Source of the DNA: Metaruminococcus_A sp050943475
Lineage (GTDB): Bacteria; Bacillota; Clostridia; Oscillospirales; Ruminococcaceae
Reading direction: 5' to 3'
NCBI GenBank assembly: GCA_050943475.1
Contig: JBMNPF010000016.1
Coordinates: 1 to 27,766, forward strand
Length of the DNA stretch: 27,766 bases
The notes beneath the pieces are model-generated. The model did no database searches, was not told where the DNA came from, and was given only the letters and a program-made list of their open reading frames with translations. Position numbers and translations under genes: made by a program. This document shows, in pieces, positions 7,123-14,726 of the stretch (positions are counted from its first letter, which is position 1; each line of letters begins with the position of its first letter).

Positions 7123-7190
7123 ATTCCCATTTGAATTGTTGAAAAACGTGTTGAAAAGGTTGAAAGGTTGTGTAATTGGAGCGATTAATA

Positions 7191-7217
7191 CAAAAAGTTA
7201 TAAAGGCTTCACAAGCC
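7191..7217 (-). terminator. Terminator of the SLOG-fold gene
   Basis: On the minus strand GGCTT (complement of 7213-7217), loop GTG and AAGCC (complement of 7205-7209) are followed by TTTATAACTTTTT. The stem is short, but the T tract and position fit. Confidence 0.55.
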
Positions 7218-7267
7218 AAAAAAGTTTCTGTTGTTTTCAAGCCTTAAATATAGTAAAATAAAAAAGG

Positions 7268-7783
7268 TTATAAACTGTGTAAAGCGGTTGCAATAAGGTC
7301 AATTTCCAACCCTTGTTTTTCGGCATAACGGAGTGTGGCGGCGGTTCCTCCTTTGGTTCCGTTTACTACGGCGATGAGCCGGCCTGATTGTTCAACCATG
7401 TAGCGGTTGCGCTCCATAAAGCAGCCGTTGTGGTATTGTTCGCTCAAAACAATTACCTGGTCGGCGCCTTCCAACGCCCGGTTATAGCGGCTGGCCCATT
7501 CCGGGTCGCTAAAACGCTGACCCCGGTAGGGAATTACAGCAACAAAATACAGATCCGAGAGTACCTGTTTTAAATTTAAAACAGTTTCAGCTGCAAGCAG
7601 ATCAATGCCGCGCGCCATACCGCTTAAAAAAATGCGGTAGCCGTCAATGGCTGCATTGACGGTTTTAGCCTGTAATTCCCGTTTGATACGTATAACCTCA
7701 GGGTGCTGTTCGTCCCAGTGTTGTAACAGTTTTTCCGGACGCGGGCCGGAAAAACAAGCGGTTAAGTGTTTCATAATCATCAT
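7268..7783 (-). CDS. SLOG-fold (YpsA/DUF1273-like) putative nucleotide-binding protein
   Basis: The protein has 171 residues. The N-terminal strand and glycine loop (FSGPRP near residue 11), the FLSGMARGIDLLAAE motif near residues 52-66, and a C-terminal GTKGGTAAT loop are the hallmarks of the SLOG superfamily (DprA, LOG, TIR-associated and YpsA proteins), which bind nucleotides or nucleotide-derived ligands. VIPYRGQ and an NRYMVEQSGRLIAVV segment fit the YpsA-like branch. No molecular function is established. Three in-frame ATGs (7783, 7780, 7774) crowd the start and no strong ribosome site is seen; GGA before the last of them makes 7774 possible. The gene is divergent from alr and shares its AT-rich upstream region. 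Confidence 0.8.
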   Translation of the reverse strand: MMIMKHLTACFSGPRPEKLLQHWDEQHPEVIRIKRELQAKTVNAAIDGYRIFLSGMARGIDLLAAETVLNLKQVLSDLYFVAVIPYRGQRFSDPEWASRYNRALEGADQVIVLSEQYHNGCFMERNRYMVEQSGRLIAVVNGTKGGTAATLRYAEKQGLEIDLIATALHSL

Positions 7784-7831
7784 CCGTTCATAAATTTTTA
7801 ATAAAATTCACAGTTTAAATATATTTAATGT

Positions 7832-7860
7832 TTGTATTATATTTGAAAATTATGTATAAT
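7832..7860 (+). promoter_or_regulatory. Promoter of alr
   Basis: TTGTAT (7832-7837), a 17-base spacer and TATAAT (7855-7860) lie in a very AT-rich gap between alr and the divergent SLOG gene. Confidence 0.6.
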
Positions 7861-7907
7861 TTATGAATAATATGTCTATTTTTCGTTATATTTTGTAGGG
7901 GGAAGCT

Positions 7908-9089
7908 ATGCAAAGCTTTATGAAGCGCTGTTGGGCGCACATTAATTTGGACCATTTGGTGCATAATTTAGAGCATATTCGTACGCTGGCGCCGGGGGCT
8001 GAGGTAATGGCGGTGGTAAAAGCAAACGCCTACGGCCACGGCGATGGGGTTATAGCCGCCGAACTTGAGCGGCAGGGCGTAAAATGGTTTTGCGTTTCCA
8101 ATATTGATGAAGCCATTTCGCTGCGGAAATATGGAATACGGGGCAGTATCCTGATTTTGGGGATGACCCCGGTGGAGCTTTGCGATCTTCTGATTCAGTA
8201 CCGTCTGATTCAAACGGTTTACTCCACCGAATACGCCTGCCAGCTTAGCGAACAGGCGGCAGGATTCGAACAGCCGGTAGAGTGCCATTTGAAAATTGAT
8301 ACCGGAATGGGGCGGATTGGTTTTGTCCACCACGACGACAGCAATGCTTTGGGCGAGCTGCTTGCGGTCTGCAAGCTGCCGGGCCTTCATCCCACCGGCA
8401 TTTTCACCCATTACGCCGTAGCGGATGAAACGAGTGCGTGCTCTGCGGATTACACCCAAAAGCAGCTTGCTGCGTTCGAGGATATTTTAACCAAACTGGA
8501 ACAAAACGGCGTTCATTTGGAAACGGTGCATACCAAAAACAGTGCCGGAATTGAGCGCCTGGACAGCGAGCATTTTTCCTTTGTGCGCGCGGGTATCATC
8601 CTGTATGGGCTCAATCCCAGCCCGGAGGTGATTGACCCGGATTTCCGCCCGGTGATGGAGCTTAAGTCGGTGGTTTCCATGGTGAAAACAGTAGGGCCGG
8701 AAACCTCGATCAGCTATGGGCGGCACTTCGTTTCCGACCGCGACATGGTCGTTGCCACCGTGCCGGTCGGCTACGCGGACGGTTTTTCCCGTTCGCTTTC
8801 CAACCGCGCTGAATTTTTGGTGCGCGGTCAGCGTGCAAAGGTCATTGGCACCGTCTGCATGGATCAGCTGATGCTTGACGTCAGCCATATCCCCGGCGTG
8901 CGGATGGGGGATGAGGTGACCATATTCGGCCGGGATGGCAAGGAGAGCATCTCCGCAGACGACCTGGCTCGGATGGCTTCGACCATCAACTATGAGGTGA
9001 TTTGCGCGGTTGGCCACCGTGTGCCGCGGGTCTATTACAAAAACGACAAGGTAGTCGATGTGGTTAACTACCTTTACGGCGAAGAATAA
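7908..9089 (+). CDS. alr: Alanine racemase
   Basis: This PLP enzyme interconverts L- and D-alanine for peptidoglycan. The 393-residue length is typical. The PLP lysine is Lys38 in VVKANAYGHG, the second catalytic base is Tyr270 in ISYGRHF, and VGYADGF and GTVCMDQLMLD are family signatures. The N-terminal TIM barrel and C-terminal beta domain are complete. The ATG at 7908 follows AGGGGGAAGCT. A second ATG at 7920 is possible and would remove four residues. The stop codon overlaps the ribosome site of the next gene, so the two are one operon. Confidence 0.96.
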   Translation: MQSFMKRCWAHINLDHLVHNLEHIRTLAPGAEVMAVVKANAYGHGDGVIAAELERQGVKWFCVSNIDEAISLRKYGIRGSILILGMTPVELCDLLIQYRLIQTVYSTEYACQLSEQAAGFEQPVECHLKIDTGMGRIGFVHHDDSNALGELLAVCKLPGLHPTGIFTHYAVADETSACSADYTQKQLAAFEDILTKLEQNGVHLETVHTKNSAGIERLDSEHFSFVRAGIILYGLNPSPEVIDPDFRPVMELKSVVSMVKTVGPETSISYGRHFVSDRDMVVATVPVGYADGFSRSLSNRAEFLVRGQRAKVIGTVCMDQLMLDVSHIPGVRMGDEVTIFGRDGKESISADDLARMASTINYEVICAVGHRVPRVYYKNDKVVDVVNYLYGEE

Positions 9090-9099
9090 GGAGCCGCTT

Positions 9100-9978
9100 A
9101 TGGAATACATCCCGGCAAAAACCATTGTCACCCGTGCCAAAAGCGGCTGGTTCGGCACGGATTACAACATGAACATTTACCGGGGATGCAGTCACGGCTG
9201 CATTTATTGTGACAGCCGGAGCGAGTGTTACCACATTGATTCATTCGACCAGGTGCGCGCAAAGGAGCATGCGCTGGAAATTATCCGCAACGACCTGCGC
9301 CGCAAGGTGAAAACCGGCGTGGTCGCAACCGGTTCAATGTCCGACCCTTACAACCCCGCTGAGCGGGAGCTGAAGCTCACCCGCCACGCGCTGGAACTGC
9401 TCAACGCCTACGAATTTGGGGTGGGAATTGCCACCAAAAGCGATCTTATCCTGCGGGATATGGACGTACTGTGCGATATTAAGGAACATTCCCCGGTGTT
9501 GATTAAAGTGACGATCACCACAGCGGATGACGAACAGGCAGGGCTTGTGGAACCCAATGCGCCGGTCTCTTCCAAACGGTTTGCAGTTTTGCGCCAGATG
9601 GCGGAGCGCGGCCTCTATGCCGGGATACTGCTCATGCCGGTTCTGCCGTTTTTGGAGGACAGCGAGGAAAATGTGCTCGCCATTGTGGAGCGAGCGGCAG
9701 ACTGCGGCGCGCGGTTTATTTACCCCGCGTTTGGCATGACGCTGCGGCGGGGCAACCGCGAGTGGTATTACACTCGCCTGGACGAGTCGTACCCCGGGCT
9801 TTCCGAGCAGTACCGGAAGCAGTACGGCGATTCTTATCTCTGTACCTCGCCGCGGGCCAAACAGCTGTGGGAGGTCTTTCGCCGTGCCTGCGATCAAAAG
9901 GGCCTGCTGTATGACATGCAGGAGATTATCCGCTCTTACAAAATGGGCTATGGGGATATGCAGCTTAAATTTTTTTAA
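9100..9978 (+). CDS. SPL-like (Rv2578c-type) radical SAM protein
   Basis: The protein has 292 residues. The radical SAM cluster motif CxxxCxxC is GCSHGCIYC (Cys30, Cys34, Cys37). GTDYNMNIYRGC before it and GSMSDPYNPAE after it match the radical SAM group annotated as spore photoproduct lyase-like (Rv2578c family). The C-terminal quarter is basic, with no extra iron-sulfur motif. The reaction of this subgroup is not established, and it need not be DNA repair. The ATG at 9100 is chosen for AAGGAG at 9088-9093, which overlaps the alr stop. An upstream GTG at 9058 lies inside alr and is unlikely. A strong terminator ends the alr operon after this gene. Confidence 0.9.
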   Translation: MEYIPAKTIVTRAKSGWFGTDYNMNIYRGCSHGCIYCDSRSECYHIDSFDQVRAKEHALEIIRNDLRRKVKTGVVATGSMSDPYNPAERELKLTRHALELLNAYEFGVGIATKSDLILRDMDVLCDIKEHSPVLIKVTITTADDEQAGLVEPNAPVSSKRFAVLRQMAERGLYAGILLMPVLPFLEDSEENVLAIVERAADCGARFIYPAFGMTLRRGNREWYYTRLDESYPGLSEQYRKQYGDSYLCTSPRAKQLWEVFRRACDQKGLLYDMQEIIRSYKMGYGDMQLKFF

Positions 9979-9985
9979 AGGTTAC

Positions 9986-10016
9986 AAACCGCTGTGCAGA
10001 GTCACAGCGGTTTTTT
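9986..10016 (+). terminator. Terminator of the alr-radical SAM operon
   Basis: AAACCGCTGTG (9986-9996) pairs with CACAGCGGTTT (10003-10013), with a 6-base loop. The T tract continues to 10016. Confidence 0.93.
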
Positions 10017-10080
10017 ATTGGATCGGCACGCTTTTATTTTTCTGCTTGTCTCACTTTTACAACCGATTCTAACATGGATT

Positions 10081-10089
10081 TGGTATAAA
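10081..10089 (+). promoter_or_regulatory. Extended -10 promoter of the XRE regulator gene
   Basis: TGG-TATAAA is an extended -10 about 50 bases before the ATG. No clear -35 is seen. Confidence 0.5.
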
Positions 10090-10137
10090 ATCAAGACATG
10101 GTGCAGAAAATGATACAAAAGTTAGGAGTAGTGTCGC

Positions 10138-10386
10138 ATGCCAAAACCGCGTAGTTCAAATGGGGCAAAAAATTTAATTGGTTGCCGCCTTAAGGAACTG
10201 CGCGCTTTAAAAGGTTATTCGCAGCGGGATTTAGCAAAACAATTACAATTAAATGGTTTTGATATGGATAAAAATGTCATTACTCGAATTGAGACAAATC
10301 AACGGTATGTGACAGACATTGAGTTACAGGCGTTAGCGAAAATTTTTAATGTTTCGTATCAATATTTGATTGACGGTTCGGAATAA
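10138..10386 (+). CDS. Small XRE-family helix-turn-helix regulator
   Basis: The 82-residue protein is a single XRE domain. IGCRLKELRALKGYSQRDLAKQL forms helices 1-2, MDKNVITRIETNQRYVTD carries the recognition helix, and ELQALAKIFNVSYQYLIDG completes the fold. There is no second domain, so it probably acts as a dimeric DNA-binding protein; its targets are unknown. AGGAG lies 9 bases before the ATG. Its codons are more AT-rich than those of the alr operon and the hydrolase on either side. It stands alone between two terminators. Confidence 0.9.
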   Translation: MPKPRSSNGAKNLIGCRLKELRALKGYSQRDLAKQLQLNGFDMDKNVITRIETNQRYVTDIELQALAKIFNVSYQYLIDGSE

Positions 10387-10392
10387 CGTCAA

Positions 10393-10424
10393 AAAAGGCT
10401 TTGCCAACTTTGGCAAAGCCTTTT
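10393..10424. terminator. Bidirectional terminator
   Basis: The 14-bp stem AAAAGGCTTTGCCA (10393-10406) pairs with TGGCAAAGCCTTTT (10411-10424). A6 on the left and T4 on the right let it serve both the XRE gene and the convergent hydrolase gene. Confidence 0.9.
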
Positions 10425-10433
10425 CTCAATTTA

Positions 10434-11948
10434 TTATACCCTCCGAATGCGAACCGCCATAAACGGACGGGCAGGCAGCGTGGCTTTAAATTTGCCGCAG
10501 AAAATACCCTGCGGTTCTATGGTCATGTTCCAGGTATCAATGACCTCCACCTGATACCTGGTGGAATCGTCAAAGTAAAATTCGCGGAACGAGGGACGCA
10601 TGAAGCTGTAATAGTACAGGTAAAAGCCGCCGGGCTCCCCATTCTCAGGAACGCCGCAGACCTCATCCCACGCGGCGCGTTCGTAGGGCTTCAGGTAGCC
10701 GCCGGGGACCTCCCGCAGGATTTGCAGCAGAAAATTGACCCGTTTCCAGCTTTCTCCTTTGAGAGTGCCGCCGTGCGACCACCACAGCACGTCATCCGGG
10801 CTCAGGTAGGTCTCTCCATGGCCGGGATATCCGCCGCGGCAGGCGCCCTCCCAGAAGCGGCGCACCAGCTCCTCGCCGGTGATATTGCCCCAGCCGTGCT
10901 GGATATCGCCCTCATAGGCAATTTCGTCCAGAACCACGGGCTTGTGGTAGGCGGCGCGCCATTCGTTGACCAGTTCGGCGGTTTTATAGGCGTCCTGCCG
11001 CTGGATGCTGCAATGGGTGATCCAGGGGCGGGTATGGTCGTAAAATGGCATGCAGTTGTGGATGGAACGCAGGTGCTGGTAGGGATCGCATTCACAGAGC
11101 AGGCTCGCGTAAAATTCCCAATCCGCTTCGGTTTTGTGTTTCATGAGGTCGTATTCGTTGGCGAGCGACCACCAGACATTCCGGTAAGCCGAAAACCGCG
11201 CGATGACATACCGCCAGTAAAGTTCATCCTGCGCGCGGTTCATCTGGGCAAAGCCCCAGCGGTCGTAAGGGTGCATGACGATGAGATCCGCCTCGATACC
11301 AAGTTCCTGCAGCGCGAGGATACAGGACTCAATGTGTTCAAAGTGCGGCACATAAAAGCGGGTGAAATCCCAATGGTTGCCCTCGGTCTTGCCGGTGTAT
11401 TCCGAAAAATTTTCCTTGGTCAGCACGCTGCTGTCCATCGGCGTGCCTTCGTAGGGGTAGGAACGCGGCTCGTGCAGGTTGTAGTCGTAATGCTTGGGGA
11501 AAATGCAGAAGCGTATTTTTTGAAAGCCGGACTGTTTCAGGCTTTCCAACGTCTGATGGATGCGCTCGTCGGACTGCAGCTCCCAAACATAGCAGGTGGT
11601 GCCAATGGGATAGCAGGGGGTTCCGTCTGCATAGGCAAAGTGGTAGATGTCCTGCACATGGACGGGGCCGTGATTGCCCTCCCGCGGAGCGGTAACGGTG
11701 AAACTGCCCTCAAAAACATTTTGGGAAAAGTTCCCGCTGATGCGGAAGCGGTATTCCCCCTCGTGGGACGGCATAAAGCGCACTTTGTAAACGCCGTTTC
11801 CGTTGTAAAAGCCGGTTGTAATTATCTGCTCGTCCGCTCCTTCAAAACGGCCCTGGATGGTATAATCGGTAAAGGGGTTCCCATCCTGAAAGCCTTCACA
11901 GGCAACCTCAAAAACGCCCCATTTTTCCACAGATGCTGGATATTGCAT
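10434..11948 (-). CDS. DUF5060/DUF4038/DUF5605 three-domain glycoside hydrolase
   Basis: The protein has 504 residues. An N-terminal beta-sandwich (DUF5060, residues about 1-85, with GFYNGNGVYKVRFMPSHEGEY) precedes a TIM barrel of the DUF4038/apiosidase-like type (about 95-400) and a C-terminal beta domain (DUF5605, about 415-504). Candidate catalytic acids are Glu265 in SLANEYD, at the usual position of the acid/base after strand 4, and Glu342 in VVLDEIAYEGD, a nucleophile-like site. The substrate is probably a plant or bacterial polysaccharide side chain; the exact specificity cannot be read. There is no signal peptide, so it acts in the cytoplasm on imported oligosaccharides or its location is unusual. 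GGAGGAA lies 7 bases before the ATG. Confidence 0.85.
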   Translation of the reverse strand: MQYPASVEKWGVFEVACEGFQDGNPFTDYTIQGRFEGADEQIITTGFYNGNGVYKVRFMPSHEGEYRFRISGNFSQNVFEGSFTVTAPREGNHGPVHVQDIYHFAYADGTPCYPIGTTCYVWELQSDERIHQTLESLKQSGFQKIRFCIFPKHYDYNLHEPRSYPYEGTPMDSSVLTKENFSEYTGKTEGNHWDFTRFYVPHFEHIESCILALQELGIEADLIVMHPYDRWGFAQMNRAQDELYWRYVIARFSAYRNVWWSLANEYDLMKHKTEADWEFYASLLCECDPYQHLRSIHNCMPFYDHTRPWITHCSIQRQDAYKTAELVNEWRAAYHKPVVLDEIAYEGDIQHGWGNITGEELVRRFWEGACRGGYPGHGETYLSPDDVLWWSHGGTLKGESWKRVNFLLQILREVPGGYLKPYERAAWDEVCGVPENGEPGGFYLYYYSFMRPSFREFYFDDSTRYQVEVIDTWNMTIEPQGIFCGKFKATLPARPFMAVRIRRV

Positions 11949-11984
11949 ATCGGTTCCTCCATATTTTGCATGATGCTTTTATTT

Positions 11985-11993
11985 TATCATACG
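11985..11993 (-). promoter_or_regulatory. Possible extended -10 for the hydrolase gene
   Basis: On the minus strand TGA-TAAAAT lies about 40 bases before the hydrolase ATG, with no convincing -35. It is approximate and weak. Confidence 0.3.
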
Positions 11994-12059
11994 GCGCCCG
12001 GAAAGAACAGCGATGAATCTGCCGATAATTCCGTGTTGGTTTTCGCAATTCTGCCAGTT

Positions 12060-12068
12060 TGATATAAA
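12060..12068 (+). promoter_or_regulatory. Extended -10 promoter in front of the structured RNA candidate
   Basis: TGA-TATAAA (TATAAA at 12063-12068) points into the GC-rich element; a start near 12075 would fall just before its closing stem. No strong -35 is present. Confidence 0.4.
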
Positions 12069-12074
12069 TTTTTT

Positions 12075-12224
12075 AAATGGACACGTGGAACTGCCACGGC
12101 TGCGGTGAAGCTGGCGCACCAGCGCTGTCCGGCATTGCAGTCAGACTGGTCTGCGATCGTTTGCTTGGGCGGCAGTTCGCACGTCGAAGCAGTAAAAAAG
12201 GAGCCCTTGAAGGGCTCCTTTTTT
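12075..12224 (+). ncRNA. Candidate structured noncoding RNA
   Basis: A GC-rich island lies between two minus-strand genes. A 13-bp closing stem joins ACGTGGAACTGCC (12083-12095) to GGCAGTTC (12171-12178) plus CACGT (12180-12184) with one bulged G. Inside it are the hairpin GCTGG-CGCA-CCAGC (12110-12123) and the pairing GCAG/CTGC around 12137-12154. An extended -10 precedes it on the plus strand and a strong terminator follows at 12194-12224, giving a free-standing RNA of about 150 bases. The core has a loose likeness to cobalamin riboswitches (GGTGAA, GCTGT, AGTCAG...CTGC), but key positions differ and no plus-strand gene follows. It could instead lie in the minus-strand leader of the hydrolase gene. 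Confidence 0.45.
12194..12224. terminator. Bidirectional terminator, cytidylyltransferase operon and RNA candidate
   Basis: AAAAAAGGAGCCCT (12194-12207) pairs with AGGGCTCCTTTTTT (12211-12224) around a 3-base loop. It overlaps the cytidylyltransferase stop codon on the minus strand and can terminate in both directions. Confidence 0.93.
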
Positions 12225-13113
12225 AGCGGTAGAGTTTATCGATCTTTTTTAAATCCTTATAGGTGTCAATTTCAATAATGTCGTCAAAGGTGCATTCACG
12301 CACCTCAACCTTGTACTGGTCGATGAAATACTCCAGCGGGACCTGATCCCAATAGCGTTCCTTGCCGCCCGGCATTTCGTAAACCTGTTTGATGTGCTCG
12401 GCGAGCTTGGCGCCGTCATAGCTGTTCCAATAGGAAATACCGTACATGTGGTGGCAGTTGGTGCCGCCAATACAGAGCTTGGTAATGACTCCTTTTTTGG
12501 TCATAAAGCACCAGTCGTCAGTCATTTCGACCGGAACGCCGAGATAATTGCTGGTGTATTGATATTTGGTGATGAGCTTGGGATTGTACAGCACCAGATC
12601 CGCTTCCAGTACATAGGCCTGCCGGAGCAGGTAGCGCACATGCATCAGAGAACTAATGTTGTTCGCTTCATTATAGATGGGGTTCTCAATAAATTTGATC
12701 TGTGGGTATTTGTAAAGGAGCTGATCAAACTGTTCCGAGAGATAACCGCGCACCACAATAATCTCTTCAATCCCGGCGGCTACAACCGCATCAAGCAGGG
12801 TGTCGATCATCCGGGTGCCGTTGACCCGAACCAGCGGTTTGGGGGTGTTCAGGGTAACCGGTACCAGGCGGGAGCCGAATCCGGCCGCAATAAAGACCGC
12901 CCGTTTGACACGGTAGGGCTCCAGCGCTTCCAACCCGGCGTTTGTCACCTTTCCTTTTTGAACAAGGCCTGCCTCCTGAAGGGAAGCCAGGGTTTTGTTG
13001 ACCGTTCCGAGCGAGCTACCGGTGCTTTCGGCAATCTCCCGCTGGGTGCGTTCCTGCTCTCCGTGGTAGACAAGGTCGGTCAATACATCAAATTGTTTTC
13101 GGTTGAGTTCCAT
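12223..13113 (-). CDS. Winged-helix domain fused to LicC/PntC-type cytidylyltransferase
   Basis: The protein has 296 residues. Residues 1-68 form a MarR-like winged helix (QREIAESTGSSLGTVNKTLA as recognition region, then a wing ending VTNAGLEAL). Residues 71-296 are a nucleotidyltransferase with signature AAGFGSRL (76-83) and TPKPLV (Lys92), NEANNISSL near 150 and a late EIDTYKDL acid pair, as in LicC phosphocholine and PntC 2-aminoethylphosphonate cytidylyltransferases. It would join CTP to a phospho- or phosphono-head group to give the CDP- or CMP-linked donor for LicD. It is the last gene of the transporter operon, 26 bases after the permease. The DNA-binding domain suggests that it also regulates the operon. 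Substrate is inferred, not seen. Confidence 0.85.
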   Translation of the reverse strand: MELNRKQFDVLTDLVYHGEQERTQREIAESTGSSLGTVNKTLASLQEAGLVQKGKVTNAGLEALEPYRVKRAVFIAAGFGSRLVPVTLNTPKPLVRVNGTRMIDTLLDAVVAAGIEEIIVVRGYLSEQFDQLLYKYPQIKFIENPIYNEANNISSLMHVRYLLRQAYVLEADLVLYNPKLITKYQYTSNYLGVPVEMTDDWCFMTKKGVITKLCIGGTNCHHMYGISYWNSYDGAKLAEHIKQVYEMPGGKERYWDQVPLEYFIDQYKVEVRECTFDDIIEIDTYKDLKKIDKLYR

Positions 13114-13139
13114 GAAATACAGTACCTTCTTTTACAAAT

Positions 13140-14726
13140 TTAAGCGGTGCGGCGGATGTAGATCCGTTTTGCCAGGTAAATAAGCCCTTTGAGGACGACG
13201 TTGACAATTAAAATCAGCAGCGAAATATAAGCCGAGCTTTCCAGCATGGTCTGCCCCTCAAACTGCGGGATCATTAGGGAAAGCGGCATGTTGCTGACGT
13301 TGCTCAAAAATGAAACGGCTGAAATGGTGATCATCGCGTTGACAAAGAAGTAGGAGAACATCTCCAGAATGGTGTCAAAGGTCTGCGGCACAAAAACATC
13401 CTTGATGAGCCGCCAGCGTTTGACGCCGAGTGTCCGCGACACCGGTTCGAAGTTCGGATTGATCTTGCCCATTGCATTGTAGGCAAGCAGGTAAGGCGAT
13501 GCAAAGAAGTGAACGATGTTCACTAAAATTAAAATGGCAATGGTGCCGTAAAGGAGAGACTGCTGGAAAGCGAGCGAGTAGGAGAGACCGAGCACAATAC
13601 CCGGAATTGCCAGAGAAGTAATCGAAAACAGGTGTAGCATTTTGGAGCTTGTCCCCCGGCTGCGCGCAGTATGGTAAGCGGTTATATAAGAAACTATGAC
13701 CCCAACGAGCGCGGTAAACAATGCAATTACCAATGAGTTGATGAGATATTCGACCGCACCGAGATCCATTGCCTTTAAGATGTTTTCCATGCTGAAATTC
13801 ATCTTGACCGGGTATTTCTCCACAAAGGTCAGCAGGACGAATACGACAATGGGCAGCAGGATAAGCACAACGGTGGCAATGGTCAGAAAATAGGCCAAAC
13901 CGTCCCGCGCCCTGCTCTTTTTTACCTCAAAAGGCTTCGGGGTAAAGGACATGTTGCCGACGTCCTTGTTGAAGAAGTCAAACAAAAAGGCGACCAGAGC
14001 CGGAATAATGAGTACAAGGCCAACCACAGCGCCTTTTCCAAAATTGAGCAGGCCGATGACCTCGTTGTACATGTAGACCGGCAGGGTGGTAAACTTGCCG
14101 CCCACCATCAGTGGGACGCCGTAGTCGGTAAAAATCAGGGTAAAGGTGGCAAACAGCACTGAAATCAGCGGTTTGCGCAGATAAGGCATGGTGATGGAGG
14201 TAAACTGCCGCCATTTTGGCACCCCTAACACCTGCGCGGATTCGTACACGGCGTAATCCTCATATTTGAAGATGTCGAGCAGCATCAGAAAGGCAGGCGG
14301 AAAGGAATACATGACCGAACCGATGACAATACCCCAGAACCCGTAAATGTTAAACTTCAGGTTGAGCAGGTTGGTCAGTACGCCGTTGGAACCGAGCAGT
14401 ACAATTAACCCCATGCCGTGTGAAATGGAGGGGATCAGCATTGGGACAACCAGCAGCATGGCAATTAGATTTTTGCGCCGGATGTTGGAGCGTGCAAGAC
14501 ACCAGGCCAGCACAATGGCGAGTGCCACCGATATAACAGTAGCGCACAGGGCCACTACGACCGAGTTGAGAGAGGCGCTCAAAAACTGCGGAGAAGAGAC
14601 AATCGCCCCAAAGTCAACCTCAAAAAGATTGAGCAGCATGCAGCAGAGCGGGAAGATGACCGAAACCAGCATGAACAGGATAAGCAGCAGCTTTACCGTC
14701 AGGCCGGCTTTATTGACCCGCCTCAT
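13140..14726 (-). CDS. ABC transporter permease, two fused permease modules (FbpB/PhnU-V-like)
   Basis: The protein has 528 residues and about twelve transmembrane helices in two homologous halves, each with an ABC-2-module coupling region: ESAQVLGVPKWRQFTSITMP in the first half and PVSRTLGVKRWRLIKDVFVP in the second. This architecture belongs to the family importing ferric iron, thiamine or 2-aminoethylphosphonate. The start is the ATG at the complement of 14724-14726, where ATGA overlaps the ATPase stop, so the two are translationally coupled; GGGGAAATC lies just upstream. An ATG 18 bases further upstream is possible but lacks spacing. The genomic partner cytidylyltransferase favours a phosphonate or phosphocholine-type substrate over iron. 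Confidence 0.9.
   Translation of the reverse strand: MRRVNKAGLTVKLLLILFMLVSVIFPLCCMLLNLFEVDFGAIVSSPQFLSASLNSVVVALCATVISVALAIVLAWCLARSNIRRKNLIAMLLVVPMLIPSISHGMGLIVLLGSNGVLTNLLNLKFNIYGFWGIVIGSVMYSFPPAFLMLLDIFKYEDYAVYESAQVLGVPKWRQFTSITMPYLRKPLISVLFATFTLIFTDYGVPLMVGGKFTTLPVYMYNEVIGLLNFGKGAVVGLVLIIPALVAFLFDFFNKDVGNMSFTPKPFEVKKSRARDGLAYFLTIATVVLILLPIVVFVLLTFVEKYPVKMNFSMENILKAMDLGAVEYLINSLVIALFTALVGVIVSYITAYHTARSRGTSSKMLHLFSITSLAIPGIVLGLSYSLAFQQSLLYGTIAILILVNIVHFFASPYLLAYNAMGKINPNFEPVSRTLGVKRWRLIKDVFVPQTFDTILEMFSYFFVNAMITISAVSFLSNVSNMPLSLMIPQFEGQTMLESSAYISLLILIVNVVLKGLIYLAKRIYIRRTA

Noticed and set aside
10401..12062. Plus-strand open frame of 553 codons opposite the glycoside hydrolase
   Set aside because: It is the mirror of a real gene with strong domain evidence. 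It has no ribosome site and starts inside a terminator, and its product has no recognisable motif; codon bias explains the open frame.
12080..12190. Cobalamin riboswitch
   Set aside because: GGTGAA, GCTGT and AGTCAG...CTGC appear in order, but the GCCACTGT core and B12 box do not match and no cobalamin gene or any plus-strand gene follows.
12077..12226. 49-codon frame with a CHGC motif in the GC-rich gap
   Set aside because: The ATG would coincide with the transcript start, there is no ribosome site, and the frame ends inside the terminator. The RNA structure explains the region better, although a gene remnant is not excluded.
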